From Actinomycetota bacterium (GTDB lineage Bacteria > Actinomycetota > Acidimicrobiia > Acidimicrobiales > RAAP-2): a stretch of DNA of 64,000 nt. Made by a program: the position numbers and the translations under genes. Below the pieces are notes generated by a model. That model worked only from the letters and a program-made list of their open reading frames with translations, was not told the DNA's origin and did not search any database. Of this stretch, positions 1 to 8,873 are shown in pieces. Position 1 is the stretch's first letter, and each line of letters begins with the position of its first letter. The DNA is taken from NCBI GenBank assembly GCA_021324355.1, contig JAJPJD010000049.1, forward strand, positions 1 to 64,000. Reading direction: 5' to 3'.

Positions 1-69
1 ATCGTGGCCCTCGAAGGGCGACCGACGCCGGCCGTCACCCCGACCCTCATCGAGTCACAGGAACCGTGA
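1..69 (+). CDS. C-terminal tail of an unidentified protein (partial)
   Basis: The first reading frame is open from the window edge to a TGA at 67-69 and encodes 22 residues ending ESQEP. It lies just ahead of the thioesterase gene on the same strand, with 28 bases between them. The tail is too short to identify, and a chance open frame cannot be excluded. Confidence 0.35.
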   Translation: MVALEGRPTPAVTPTLIESQEP

Positions 70-97
70 CAGCCCCTGCACCAGAGAGGGTGGACCA

Positions 98-514
98 GTG
101 ACCGACGACGACGTCCGAGCGCTCAACGAGTTCGGGCGGGACAAGGTCCCCGGCCTGTTCGGCATCGAGATCACGAGCATTGAGCCCGACGGTGCCGAAG
201 GGAGCCTGACCGTGACCGATCGGCTGATCGCCGGCACCGGCTACCTGTTCGCACCGGTCGTGGTCGGGCTGGCCGACATCCTGTGCGCGTTCGGCATGCG
301 GTTCCACATCCCGGCTGGCGCCAGCTTCACCACGGTCGAGCTCAAGACCAATTTCCTGTCCAGCGCCCGAACCGGCGAGGTGGTGAGTGGGCTGGCACGG
401 CCCGCCCATGTCGGTCGGACCACCGTGGTGTGGGACGCGGTGGTCACCAACCAGACCACCGGCCGCACCATGGCGTTGTTCCGCAACACCCAGCTGGTCA
501 TCCAGCCGAGCTGA
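98..514 (+). CDS. PaaI-family hotdog thioesterase
   Basis: A 138-residue single-domain hotdog-fold protein of the size usual for PaaI/YbgC-type acyl-CoA thioesterases, which hydrolyse acyl-CoA to free acid and CoA in the cytoplasm. The central helix region (about residues 45-70) is followed by the strand FTTVELKTNFLSSARTGEV, typical of PaaI enzymes, then VWDAVVTNQTTGRTMALF. The GTG start at 98 is preceded by a purine-rich GAGAGGG. The true substrate cannot be read from sequence; nearby acyl-CoA genes make an acyl-CoA likely. The family call is firm, the specificity is not. Confidence 0.82.
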   Translation: MTDDDVRALNEFGRDKVPGLFGIEITSIEPDGAEGSLTVTDRLIAGTGYLFAPVVVGLADILCAFGMRFHIPAGASFTTVELKTNFLSSARTGEVVSGLARPAHVGRTTVVWDAVVTNQTTGRTMALFRNTQLVIQPS

Positions 515-535
515 GCGACCCCGGGCGGCGGCTCG

Positions 536-1402
536 ATGCGCCGATGGCACGATGGGGCAGTGCCTGCCGGCGAGCGCTCGTCCCCGCGGGAGCGCTTCGT
601 GACCCTCTACGGCCGCCGCCCGGTGCTCGAGGCCCTCAGCGACCCGACGCTCGTGGTCGAGCAGGTCTTCGTCGACCGGGAGGCGGGGGCCGAGCTTCGC
701 CGCCAGGTCACCGAGGCGGCCCGAGCCCGCTCGGTGCCGGTCCGGGTGGTCTCTCGCTCGGTGGTCACCAGGGTGAGCCGCAACGGCCGGCAGCACCAGG
801 GCGTGGCCGCCGACGTGGCTGCTCCCCGGATGCGCTCGATTGCCGGGTGGCTGGCGTCGGTTGGCGAGCGTGCCCCGGCGGCCTGCGTGGTGCTGGACGG
901 CGTCACCACGCCGGCCAACGTGGGCATGATCGTCCGGGCCGCGGCCGGAAGCGGACTCGACGGGATCGTGGTCCCCACGGTGGGCGTGGCTGACATCGGC
1001 CCTTTGGTGATCAAGGCGTCCGCCGGCACCGCGCTGCGGGCCCCCCTGGTCCGGGTGCGGACCGCGCTCGAGGCGGTCACCCTGCTCGGGGAAGCCGGGT
1101 TCGACCTCGTCGCACTGGAACCGGGGCGAGGCGACGTGCTCTGGCGTGCCGCCCTCGGGTCGCGCATCGCGCTCATCGTCGGGGGGGAGGCCGGCGGGAT
1201 CTCCGAGGAGGTTCGCCAGCTCGCGCCATCGGCGGTGCACATCCCCATGGCAGCCGGGGTCGAGTCCCTCAACGTCGCCTCGGCGGCCAGCGTCGCGTGC
1301 TTCGAGCTGGCTCGTCGACGTTTCGAGGGTGGCCACCGCGCGCCGGAGCCGTCGGCCGGCCCTTGCAGTCCGGGACCGGGCGCTGGCAGGCTGCCACCTT
1401 GA
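536..1402 (+). CDS. TrmH/SpoU-family RNA 2'-O-methyltransferase
   Basis: A 288-residue SPOUT-class methyltransferase that transfers a methyl group from S-adenosylmethionine to a ribose 2'-OH of rRNA or tRNA. An N-terminal substrate-binding domain opens with VTLYGRRPVLEAL. The three SpoU motifs follow: ANVGMIVRAAAGSG (motif 1), ALIVGGEAGGISEEV (motif 2) and IPMAAGVESLNVASAASVA (motif 3), which form the trefoil knot. The ATG at 536 gives extra N-terminal residues; a GTG at 599, directly before TLYGRRP, is an alternative start. The stop overlaps the next gene's start (TTGA). The target nucleotide is not predictable; 23S rRNA is the usual one. Confidence 0.88.
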   Translation: MRRWHDGAVPAGERSSPRERFVTLYGRRPVLEALSDPTLVVEQVFVDREAGAELRRQVTEAARARSVPVRVVSRSVVTRVSRNGRQHQGVAADVAAPRMRSIAGWLASVGERAPAACVVLDGVTTPANVGMIVRAAAGSGLDGIVVPTVGVADIGPLVIKASAGTALRAPLVRVRTALEAVTLLGEAGFDLVALEPGRGDVLWRAALGSRIALIVGGEAGGISEEVRQLAPSAVHIPMAAGVESLNVASAASVACFELARRRFEGGHRAPEPSAGPCSPGPGAGRLPP

Positions 1403-1980
1403 CCCAGCGCACGGCGACGGTCCGGCTCCACTTGGTCCGTCACGGTCGGGCAGCGGCAGGATGGACCGAGGACCTCGATCCCGACCTCGACGAGGTTGGG
1501 CGGGCCCAGGCCCGAGCGATGGCCGACCAGCTGGCCGGCCAAGGTCCCCTCCCAGTGGTGTCCAGCCCGCTGCGGCGGGCCCGCAGCACCGCGGCCGCCC
1601 TCGAGGAGGTGTGGGGGGTGCAAGCCTCGATCGAGCCGAGGGTGGGAGAGATCCCCTCGCCAACCGGTCCCGAAGGTGGCCTGGCGGCTCGGGGCGCCTG
1701 GCTCCGCCGGGTGCTGCTCGGACGGTGGGACGATCCGGAGCTCGACCCCCGGGTCGAGCAGTGGCGCCGAGCGCTCCTCGATGCCCTGGTCGGCATCGAG
1801 GAAGAGACCGTGATCACCACCCACTTCGTGGCCATCAACGCGGTGGTTGGGGTGGCCACCGGGGATCAGCGGGTGACCTGTTTCCGGCCCGATTACTGCT
1901 CGCGCACGGTGGTCGAGGTGACCGGGGGGGCGATCCGGCTGGTCACCCTGGGCCCGGAGGCGCCGACCGAGGTCCGCTGA
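1399..1980 (+). CDS. Histidine phosphatase family protein (SixA/phosphoglycerate mutase-like)
   Basis: A 193-residue protein beginning with the histidine phosphatase signature LVRHGRAAAGW, whose His is the phospho-acceptor. The RAR segment at SSPLRRARSTA, a conserved Glu region and the second catalytic His in VITTHFVAINAV are also present. I chose the TTG at 1399 because it places RHG near residue 13 and overlaps the upstream methyltransferase stop as TTGA, implying translational coupling. An upstream in-frame start would add over 30 residues inside the methyltransferase gene. It is a phosphomonoesterase of unknown substrate. Confidence 0.82.
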   Translation: MTQRTATVRLHLVRHGRAAAGWTEDLDPDLDEVGRAQARAMADQLAGQGPLPVVSSPLRRARSTAAALEEVWGVQASIEPRVGEIPSPTGPEGGLAARGAWLRRVLLGRWDDPELDPRVEQWRRALLDALVGIEEETVITTHFVAINAVVGVATGDQRVTCFRPDYCSRTVVEVTGGAIRLVTLGPEAPTEVR

Positions 1981-2029
1981 TCGCACCGATAAGCGGACCC
2001 CGGTACGCTGCCCGGCGGACGGAGGTGGC

Positions 2030-2578
2030 GTGTTCGATCTCGACGAGCTGGTGGCTCGGTGCATCGAGGCGGTGTCGGGGACCGAGCCGCTCCAGGGGGT
2101 TCGGGCCGTCCTCGACGAGGCGATCGCGGGCCAGGGGCTCCGGGTCCAGCCCCGCGAGCAGCCCGGTGGCGACTGGCTCCGGATCGTGTATCGCTCGCCC
2201 GAGCTCACCGTCATCGATGCCATCTGGCCGCCGTTCATGAAACTGTTCCCCCACGACCATCAGATGTGGGCGGCGATCGGCGTCTACCGCGGCCAGGAGG
2301 ACAACACCTTCTACCGCCGCCGCGCCGAGACCATCGCGCCGGCCGGTGGGCGCTCCCTTCGGGAGCGGGACGTGCTGCTCATGGGCACCGACGCGATCCA
2401 CGCGGTCGAGAACCCGTCGTCGAACTACACCCGCGCCGTCCACGTCTACGGCGGGGACTTCGTGGCGACCCCCCGTCGCCAGTGGGACCCCGAGACGCTG
2501 GCCGAGTCCCCCTACGACCTGAGGGCGGTGCAGGCCGCCTTCGCCCAGGCCGAGCAGGCGTCCCGACGGCCCGGCTGA
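2030..2578 (+). CDS. Cupin-fold metalloprotein, cysteine-dioxygenase-like
   Basis: A 182-residue protein resembling the predicted double-stranded beta-helix metal enzymes related to cysteine dioxygenase. The metal-binding cupin motif appears as PHDHQMWAAIGVYRG (about residues 75-90), and the second motif His as DAIHAVENP (about 123-131). The start is the GTG at 2030. The substrate is unknown; small thiols or carboxylates are typical for the fold. It converges on the acyl-CoA dehydrogenase gene, with a strong hairpin between them. Confidence 0.7.
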   Translation: MFDLDELVARCIEAVSGTEPLQGVRAVLDEAIAGQGLRVQPREQPGGDWLRIVYRSPELTVIDAIWPPFMKLFPHDHQMWAAIGVYRGQEDNTFYRRRAETIAPAGGRSLRERDVLLMGTDAIHAVENPSSNYTRAVHVYGGDFVATPRRQWDPETLAESPYDLRAVQAAFAQAEQASRRPG

Positions 2579-2618
2579 CCGCCGCTCTGCGGGGCCAGCG
2601 GGTGGCCGGGCGGTGTCG

Positions 2619-2651
2619 GGGCCCATCCACCCGATCCGGATGGATGGGCCC
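2619..2651. terminator. Bidirectional terminator hairpin
   Basis: An 11-bp perfect inverted repeat (GGGCCCATCCA at 2619-2629 pairing with TGGATGGGCCC at 2641-2651) with an 11-base loop. It lies between the stops of two convergent genes (2578 and 2657). There is no strong T-run, as is common in actinobacteria. Stem strength and position favour a shared terminator. Confidence 0.65.
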
Positions 2652-2656
2652 GCGAC

Positions 2657-4813
2657 TCACTTGAGCAGCGGGTCCCGGGGGAGTCCCAAGATGCGCTCGG
2701 CGATCTGGTTCCGTTTGATCTCCGAGGTCCCACCGGCGATCGACATCGACCGATGGGAGAGCACCAGGGCGGCGGCCGGTGCGCCCGGGCCCTCCACGAA
2801 GGCGGTGTCCGGTCCACTGAGCGCAGCCAGCATTGCTGCCATCTCGTGCCCGTTCTCCGAGAGGACCAGCTTGGTCAGGTTGCCCTCGGGCCCTGGGCCC
2901 GATCCAGCCACCGCCCGATGGGCACTGCGGACGTTGAGGGCATCCATCGCCTGGGTGCTGGCCACGTAGCGGCCGATACGGCCTGCTCCACCCGGCAGGC
3001 GTTCGGGGTGGGCATCGTAGAGGGCGATCAGCCGGTCGATCGGCATCGCCGATCCGTAGCCGCCGCTGCCGATGCTCACGCTCTCGTTGCCCAGGGTCGC
3101 CCTGGCCACCGTCCACCCCCGGTCGACCGGCCCGACCACGTCGTCGTCGGGCACGAAGACGTTGGTGAAGAACACCTCGTTGAAGGCCGAGTTCCCGGTT
3201 GCCTGCTTGAGGGGGCGGACCTCGACCCCCTCGCCCTTCATGTCGATGACCATCATCGTGATGCCCTCGTGCTTGGGGGCATCGGGGTTGGTTCGCACGG
3301 TGGCCAGCCCGTACGCGGCGACCTGGGCGCCGCTGGTCCAGACCTTCTGTCCATTGACCAGCCAGCCCCCCTCGACCCGGGTGCCCCGAGTCTGGATCCC
3401 GGCCGCGTCCGAGCCGGCATTGGGCTCGCTGAACAGCTGGCACCAGATGAGCTCCTGGTTGAGCGCCGGGCGCACCCAGCGCGTGACCTGGTCCTCGGTT
3501 GCATACTGGATCAGGGTCAGGATGACCCAGCCGGTGATGCCGTAGGCGGGTCGACGGACCCCGGCCGCGTCGAACTCCTGCTCGATGACCAACTGCTCGA
3601 CCGCGCCGGCATTGCGTCCCCAGGGCTTGGGCCAGTGCGGCATCGCGTAGCCCTCCTCGATCATGGCCGCTCGCTGGGCGGTCTCGTCGAGCCCTTTGAT
3701 CTGGTCGAGGAACTGGCGAACGGTCGCTCGATACTCCTCGGCCTCGGGCGGCAGGTCGATGCTTCGGCCACGACGAAGGCCCCGCCGGGCCAGGTCGGTC
3801 ACCGCCGCCGCCGCAGCCTCGGCGCCGATCACGGCCTCGATCGCGCTCGCCCGGCGCAGGTAGAGGTGGGCGTCGTGCTCCCAGGTGAAACCGATCCCGC
3901 CGTGGACCTGGATGTTGAGCTGGGCGTTGTGGTCGGCCGCGGGCAGGGCCAGCGCGGCGGCCATCGCCGCGGTGTAACTGAACTGCTCACCCCCACTGGC
4001 GGCCGCCCGGGCCGCGTCCCAGACCAGCGAGGTCGCGAGCTCGGCTGCGACCGCCATGTTGGCGCAGTGGTGCTTGACCGCCTGGAAGGTCGCGATGGGC
4101 CGCCCGAACTGCTCTCGCACCTTCGCGTAGTCGCTCGCCATCTCGGTGCACTGGTTGGCCACCCCCACCGCCTCGGCCGCGAACAGGAGCCGGGCGATGT
4201 CGATGAGCGCCTGACGCCGGCCGGGGAGGACCGTCGCTGGGGCGCCGTCGAGGCTGATCCGGGCCGCCCGGCGGGTGGGATCGAGGTTCGAAGGAACGCG
4301 CACCTCGACCCCGCCCCCGGAGCGCTCGATGACTGCCGCGTCGTCCCCGGCCACCACCACCAGCACGTCGGCCAGACCGCCGCCAATGACGACCCCGGCC
4401 GACCCGTAGGCCCGCCCGTCGCGAACCTCGACCTCGCCATCGGTGGCCACTGCCGCGGTCAGTGATCCGTCGGCCAGGCCGGGCAGCAGGCGGGCTTGGA
4501 GGTCTGCGGTGCCCGCCGCCACCAAGAACGCGCTCGCGGCCACGGTTGGCACGAACGGCCCCGGGGCGACCGCCCGGCCGAGTTGCTCGACCACCACGAC
4601 CAGCTCGGGCAGACCGAAGCCGGACCCTCCGAACTCCTCAGGCACGTGGAGGCCGAGCCATCCCAGGTTGGCCAGCTCGTCCCAGAACTTTGGCCGCTCT
4701 TCGGTCTCGGCTTCCAGCAGCGACCGAGCCGCTCCGCGGGCGTCGTGGCGGGTCAGGAAGTCGGACGCGGTCTTGGCCAGCGTCCGGTGCTCTTCGGTGA
4801 TGGCGATGGACAT
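2657..4813 (-). CDS. Two-domain (fused) acyl-CoA dehydrogenase, FadE34-like
   Basis: A 718-residue protein about twice the usual acyl-CoA dehydrogenase length, containing two complete domains. Domain 1 (about 1-345) has VPEEFGGSGFGLPE, VREQFGRPIATFQAVKH and VHGGIGFTWEHDAHLYLRR. Domain 2 (about 360-718) has FSEPNAGSDAAG, VWTSGAQVAAYG and a C-terminal GGTSEIKRNQIAERILGLP. Actinobacterial FadE34-type proteins have this fused layout and oxidise CoA esters with bulky (sterol side-chain-like) acyl groups at alpha-beta using FAD. That substrate is a family inference. The start is the ATG at 4813 with GGGAGG upstream; the gene diverges from the DUF35/thiolase operon. Confidence 0.9.
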   Translation of the reverse strand: MSIAITEEHRTLAKTASDFLTRHDARGAARSLLEAETEERPKFWDELANLGWLGLHVPEEFGGSGFGLPELVVVVEQLGRAVAPGPFVPTVAASAFLVAAGTADLQARLLPGLADGSLTAAVATDGEVEVRDGRAYGSAGVVIGGGLADVLVVVAGDDAAVIERSGGGVEVRVPSNLDPTRRAARISLDGAPATVLPGRRQALIDIARLLFAAEAVGVANQCTEMASDYAKVREQFGRPIATFQAVKHHCANMAVAAELATSLVWDAARAAASGGEQFSYTAAMAAALALPAADHNAQLNIQVHGGIGFTWEHDAHLYLRRASAIEAVIGAEAAAAAVTDLARRGLRRGRSIDLPPEAEEYRATVRQFLDQIKGLDETAQRAAMIEEGYAMPHWPKPWGRNAGAVEQLVIEQEFDAAGVRRPAYGITGWVILTLIQYATEDQVTRWVRPALNQELIWCQLFSEPNAGSDAAGIQTRGTRVEGGWLVNGQKVWTSGAQVAAYGLATVRTNPDAPKHEGITMMVIDMKGEGVEVRPLKQATGNSAFNEVFFTNVFVPDDDVVGPVDRGWTVARATLGNESVSIGSGGYGSAMPIDRLIALYDAHPERLPGGAGRIGRYVASTQAMDALNVRSAHRAVAGSGPGPEGNLTKLVLSENGHEMAAMLAALSGPDTAFVEGPGAPAAALVLSHRSMSIAGGTSEIKRNQIAERILGLPRDPLLK

Positions 4814-5039
4814 GAGCGCTCACGACCTCCCTCTGGCTCGGAACCCGAGCGTCCGAACGTGACAGCGGGCCAGGGGGAGCAGATCGACGCGCCCCCCGAG
4901 CGACTGCGTAGGGGAGCCTAGAGGAACCCATTCGGGTTGGCGTTGGGCAGCGACCGGCGGTCGGCTCGCCGAGCCACCGGAGTGCGGGCGGGCCCGGGCT
5001 CAGGCACAATGGGCCGGCGGAGATGATCCGAGGAGGAGC

Positions 5040-5453
5040 GTGGCCAAGCAGATCCCCTTCGTCGACTACCTGCGGCTGGGGCCGCCGCCCCACTTGGTGG
5101 CGCACGAGTGCGACACCTGCTCGGCCCGGTTCTTCGACCGGCGGAACGCCTGCGCGGCCTGCGGCGGGGTTGGCTTCCACGACGTCGAGGTGGACCCCAC
5201 CGGTGAGGTGCGGGCGTTCACCATCGTCTCGATGGCAGCGCCGGGCATCCCGGTCCCTTACGTTGCCGCGCTGGTCGACTGTGGTGGCACCAGCGTTCGG
5301 GCCAACGTGATCAACGTCCCGGCCGACCCCGAGCACGTCTCGGTTGGGATGAAGGTTCGCTTGGCAACCACGGTCATCGGGGTCGACACGGAGGGTACCG
5401 AGGCGGTCGGCTTCGGGTTCGAACCACTGGAAGGGGTGGCGCATGGCAGCTGA
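5040..5453 (+). CDS. DUF35 zinc-ribbon/OB-fold protein
   Basis: A 137-residue protein with an N-terminal rubredoxin-like zinc ribbon (Cys24, Cys27, Cys38, Cys41) and a C-terminal OB-fold, the layout of DUF35/ChsH2-type partners of thiolases and MaoC hydratases that bind acyl-CoA. GAGGAGGAGC stands immediately before the GTG start. Its 3' end overlaps the thiolase gene by 11 bases, so the two are translationally coupled and probably form one complex acting on a CoA ester. Confidence 0.88.
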   Translation: MAKQIPFVDYLRLGPPPHLVAHECDTCSARFFDRRNACAACGGVGFHDVEVDPTGEVRAFTIVSMAAPGIPVPYVAALVDCGGTSVRANVINVPADPEHVSVGMKVRLATTVIGVDTEGTEAVGFGFEPLEGVAHGS

Positions 5454-6645
5454 GGACATCTGGGTTCTCGGGATCCACATGACCAAATTCGGGAAGCACC
5501 CCGACAAAGACACCGTGGACCTGGCCTCCGAAGCGGTCTTGGGGGCGTTGGCCGACGGCGGTGTGACGATGCGGGACGTCGGCGTCATGGCAGCCGGGAA
5601 CCTGATGGGAGGGGCGGCGGCGATTGGCCAGCAGATCCAAAAGCAGGTCGGCCAGACCGGTATCCCCGTCTACAACGTCGCCAACGCCTGCGCGACCGGT
5701 GCGACCGCGCTGCGGACCGTGATCATGGCGCTCAAGGCCGGAGAGGCCGACGTCGGTCTGGCGGTGGGGGTGGAGAAGCTGGCCGGCGCAGGGCTGCTGG
5801 TGGGTGGCTCCCGGGCCCCCGACGCCGAGACCTGGACCAGGCGGGGCCGCTACGGCCAGGTCGCAGCAATCGATGGCCGCATCGGGACCGAGACCATGCC
5901 CGGCGTGTTCGCGCAGATCGGCATGGAGTACGCCCACCGCTACGGCGGGGTCGACTTCGAGCTGTTCGCGCGGATCGCGGAGAAGAACCACGCCCACTCG
6001 ACCCTCAACCCGCTCGCCAGCTACCAGAAGCGGTTCACCTTGGAAGAGATCATGAACGACGTCATGATCGCCTACCCGAACACCCGGCCGATGTGCTCGG
6101 CCAACTGCGACGGGGCGGCGGCGGCAGTGGTGGTAACCGATGCCAAACGCAAGACCCTGTCGCTCGAACAGCAGCGTCGCTGCGTCAAGGTCAGCGCGTC
6201 GGTCCTCACCACCGATCCCTGGGAAGAGGGGTGCCAGGTGCTCCCCAACGTGAACACCCTCACCCGCAATGCAGCCAGGCAGGCTTATGAGACCGCCGGG
6301 GTGGGGCCCGAAGACCTCGACCTGGTGGAGCTGCACGACTGCTTCGCCACGGCAGAACTAGTGCACTACGACAACCTCATGCTGTGCGAGGAGGGTGGGG
6401 CCGCCGACTTCTTCCGCTCCGGAGCGACCTGGCGTGACGGCACGCTCCCGGTCAACGTGTCCGGAGGACTCGAGTCCAAGGGCCACCCGATCGCAGCCAC
6501 CGGGATCGCCAACATCTGGGAGATCTGCCACCACCTTCGGGGTGAGGCCAAGGACCGCCAGATCGAGGGGGCCAAGGTCGGGTTGGCCCATGTGATCGGG
6601 CTGGGCTCGGCCTGCGCGGTGCACATCCTGGAGGCTGCTGCCTGA
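5443..6645 (+). CDS. Thiolase, SCP-x/lipid-transfer-type acetyl-CoA acetyltransferase
   Basis: A 400-residue thiolase of the SCP-x/Ltp subgroup, which cleaves or condenses 3-ketoacyl-CoA. The nucleophilic Cys lies in NACATGATAL (near residue 86). Other landmarks are HDCFATAELVHYDNL, the GHP motif in LESKGHPIAATG and the second Cys in GLGSACAVHIL. The partner DUF35 gene overlaps upstream. With the fused dehydrogenase, the small protein and the acyl-CoA ligase around it, a beta-oxidation-like side-chain degradation module is likely, substrate unknown. Confidence 0.9.
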   Translation: MAAEDIWVLGIHMTKFGKHPDKDTVDLASEAVLGALADGGVTMRDVGVMAAGNLMGGAAAIGQQIQKQVGQTGIPVYNVANACATGATALRTVIMALKAGEADVGLAVGVEKLAGAGLLVGGSRAPDAETWTRRGRYGQVAAIDGRIGTETMPGVFAQIGMEYAHRYGGVDFELFARIAEKNHAHSTLNPLASYQKRFTLEEIMNDVMIAYPNTRPMCSANCDGAAAAVVVTDAKRKTLSLEQQRRCVKVSASVLTTDPWEEGCQVLPNVNTLTRNAARQAYETAGVGPEDLDLVELHDCFATAELVHYDNLMLCEEGGAADFFRSGATWRDGTLPVNVSGGLESKGHPIAATGIANIWEICHHLRGEAKDRQIEGAKVGLAHVIGLGSACAVHILEAAA

Positions 6646-6771
6646 GGTTGCCTTGGCCCACGACCAGCGTGGTGCTCGGCACCGCCGGCCATCGCTGGGC
6701 GCACGACCACCGTCGGTGCCGTCTGGTCCGCTGGACTCGACGGCGCGCAGCGGCGAGGGGCCCCCTGGGCT

Positions 6772-6803
6772 GAGAAAGATAAAGAAGATAAAAAAAAGGA
6801 ACA
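6772..6803 (+). other. A-rich leader tract
   Basis: A purine run with eight consecutive A residues (6790-6797) inside otherwise GC-rich DNA. It ends about 18 bases before the start of the 102-residue protein gene. It may aid ribosome loading or melt as a promoter element; no clean -35/-10 pair was found. Confidence 0.4.
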
Positions 6804-6821
6804 GAGACGAGGGCCCGTGCA

Positions 6822-7130
6822 ATGGCAGAGCTGAAACCTGGAGCCAGGCTCCGTTCGGTGACCTGTACGACCGAAGTGGTGGTCGTCCGGGCCACCGGTG
6901 AGGTCGACCTGCGCTGCGGGGGCCAACCGATGGTGGAGATGGCCGAGACCAGTGGTCCCTCGGGCGAGCCGGCGCCCGGCTTCGACGGGGGGACCCAGCT
7001 CGGCAAGCGCTACGCCAGCCAGGAGGCCGGCCTGGAAGTGCTATGCACCAAGGCCGGCGCCGGATCGCTGTCGGTGGGCGAGGCCCTCTTGGACGTCCAG
7101 GGGACCAAGCCCCTGCCGGCTTCGGACTAG
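6822..7130 (+). CDS. Conserved small protein of unknown function, beside an acyl-CoA ligase
   Basis: A 102-residue soluble protein with no recognised domain, signal peptide or membrane segment. Two Cys lie in short conserved-looking motifs, LRCGGQPM and LEVLCTKAG, and the C-terminus ends in PLPASD. A GACGAGG purine stretch precedes the ATG. It sits 21 bases before the acyl-CoA ligase gene and after the thiolase, suggesting a role with CoA-ester enzymes. The coding call rests on context and codon bias; no function is assigned. Confidence 0.68.
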   Translation: MAELKPGARLRSVTCTTEVVVVRATGEVDLRCGGQPMVEMAETSGPSGEPAPGFDGGTQLGKRYASQEAGLEVLCTKAGAGSLSVGEALLDVQGTKPLPASD

Positions 7131-7151
7131 GAGGCGGCCGTCCACCTCGGC

Positions 7152-8645
7152 ATGGTCCTGGAGATGGCGGCCGACGGCCTCGCCGAGCGCGCCGCGCTCG
7201 GCCCGCTCGAGCACGCCATGACCTTTGCCGAGCTTGGGCATCGGGCTCGGCGTGCCGGGTCGGTCCTGGCTGAGCTGCCTGGCGACCGGGTGGTCCTGAT
7301 CGACGAGAACTCACCGGCCGTCCCGATCGGCCTGTTCGGCGCGGCGATCGCGGCCAAACCGTACGTGCCGGTGAGCTACCGGCTGGCCGACGACCGCCTG
7401 CGGGCGATCGTGGCCCGAGTGGCCCCGGCGATCGTCATCGCGGGGGCGGGCGCGGCGGATCGGGTCTCGGGTATCGACGGCCTGTGGGTCCTCGACCGCC
7501 AGGAGCTGTTGGCGCGAGTCGACGACCCCTCGGTTCCCGAGCGCGACGGTTGGGGCTGCGATCCCGACGCGCCGGCGGTGCTCCTGTTCACCAGCGGCAC
7601 GACCGGGGACCCCAAGGCGGCGGTGCTGCGTCACCGCAACCTGGCCGCCTATGTGGTCTCCACGGTGGAGTTCGGCGCGGCCCACCAGGACGAGTGCGCC
7701 ATCGTGAGCGTCCCGCCGTACCACGTGGCCGCGATCGCCGCCGTCCTGTCCAACACCTACGGTGGCCGGCGGGTGGTCCAGCTCGAGGCATTCGACCCCG
7801 AGCGCTGGGTACGGCTGGTTCGAGCCGAGGCGGTCACCCACGCGATGGTGGTCCCGACCATGCTCGGTCGCATCCTCGACGTCATCGAGGGCGACGGGCT
7901 CGGCCTGCCGTCGCTGCGGTCCCTGTCCTACGGGGGTGGCCCGATGCCCCAGAGCGTGGTGGAGCGGGCATTGCAGGTGCTCGGCCACGTCGACCTCGTG
8001 AACGCCTACGGCTTGACCGAGACCTCGAGCACCATCGCGCTGCTCGGTCCTGACGACCATCGGGTCGCAGCCGCGAGCGACGAGCCGGCGGTTCGGCGCC
8101 GGCTGGGCTCGGTCGGGCGGGCGGTGCCAGGAGTCGAGGTCTCGATCCGAGACCCGAGCGGCCGGCCGCTGCCGCCGGGCACCGAAGGGGAGATCTGGGT
8201 GCGAGGTGAGCAGGTTTCGGGCGAGTACGTCGGAGCGGTGACGACCGACCGTGACGGCTGGTTCCACACCAACGACGCCGGCTTCCTCGACGACGACGGG
8301 TACTTGTTCGTGCGGGGGCGGCTCGACGACGTCATCGTCCGGGGTGGAGAGAACCTCTCACCAGGCGAGATCGAAGCGGTCCTCTTGGACCACGAGGCGG
8401 TTGAGGCGGCAGCGGTGGTGGGCATCCCGGACCCCGAGTGGGGCGAGAAGGTGGTTGCCGCAGTGGTGCTCGTCCCGGGTGCCTCGGTATCGGAAGAGGA
8501 GCTCCGGCAGTTCGTGCTGGCCCAGCTCCGTTCGGCCCGGACCCCCGAGCGGATCACGTTCCTCGACGAGCTGCCATTCAACGAGAACGGCAAGCTGCTT
8601 CGGCGGGTGCTTCGGGACCAGCTCGCTGCGGAGTTCGCTGGTTGA
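7152..8645 (+). CDS. AMP-forming acyl-CoA ligase (ANL superfamily)
   Basis: A 497-residue adenylate-forming enzyme that activates a carboxylic acid with ATP and joins it to CoA. It carries the P-loop-like LLFTSGTTGDPKAAV (about 144-158), the A5 motif NAYGLTETSS (about 275-284), the ATP-binding YLFVRGRLDDVIVRGGENL hinge and the C-terminal catalytic Lys in FNENGKLLRRVL. It is somewhat shorter than typical fatty acyl-CoA ligases because the N-terminus is compact. It is the last gene of the DUF35-thiolase operon direction. Acid specificity is unknown. Confidence 0.9.
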   Translation: MVLEMAADGLAERAALGPLEHAMTFAELGHRARRAGSVLAELPGDRVVLIDENSPAVPIGLFGAAIAAKPYVPVSYRLADDRLRAIVARVAPAIVIAGAGAADRVSGIDGLWVLDRQELLARVDDPSVPERDGWGCDPDAPAVLLFTSGTTGDPKAAVLRHRNLAAYVVSTVEFGAAHQDECAIVSVPPYHVAAIAAVLSNTYGGRRVVQLEAFDPERWVRLVRAEAVTHAMVVPTMLGRILDVIEGDGLGLPSLRSLSYGGGPMPQSVVERALQVLGHVDLVNAYGLTETSSTIALLGPDDHRVAAASDEPAVRRRLGSVGRAVPGVEVSIRDPSGRPLPPGTEGEIWVRGEQVSGEYVGAVTTDRDGWFHTNDAGFLDDDGYLFVRGRLDDVIVRGGENLSPGEIEAVLLDHEAVEAAAVVGIPDPEWGEKVVAAVVLVPGASVSEEELRQFVLAQLRSARTPERITFLDELPFNENGKLLRRVLRDQLAAEFAG

Positions 8646-8873
8646 GGACCAGCTGGCCGGTCACCTCCGAGGCCGACGAGCTCGACGAGCGTTCAGGAAC
8701 CTCGGTCGGTTCGCGCCTCGAAGAGGAATGGGTGGGTCTCATGGACTGCGTACCGAGTTCTCTTCGAAGCGCGCCCCTGCGGCAGGGATGTCGATGAACC
8801 GGGCCGCAGCATCCTCGGGGCAACTCTGAACCGAAGGATCCGGCAGCAGGGCTACGGTGCAACGAGCGAATCG

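Noticed and set aside
47-2238. Long minus-strand open frames opposite the thioesterase, methyltransferase and phosphatase genes
   Set aside because: Low-complexity Arg/Pro/Gly-rich translations antisense to well-supported genes; produced by high GC content, no domain recognisable.
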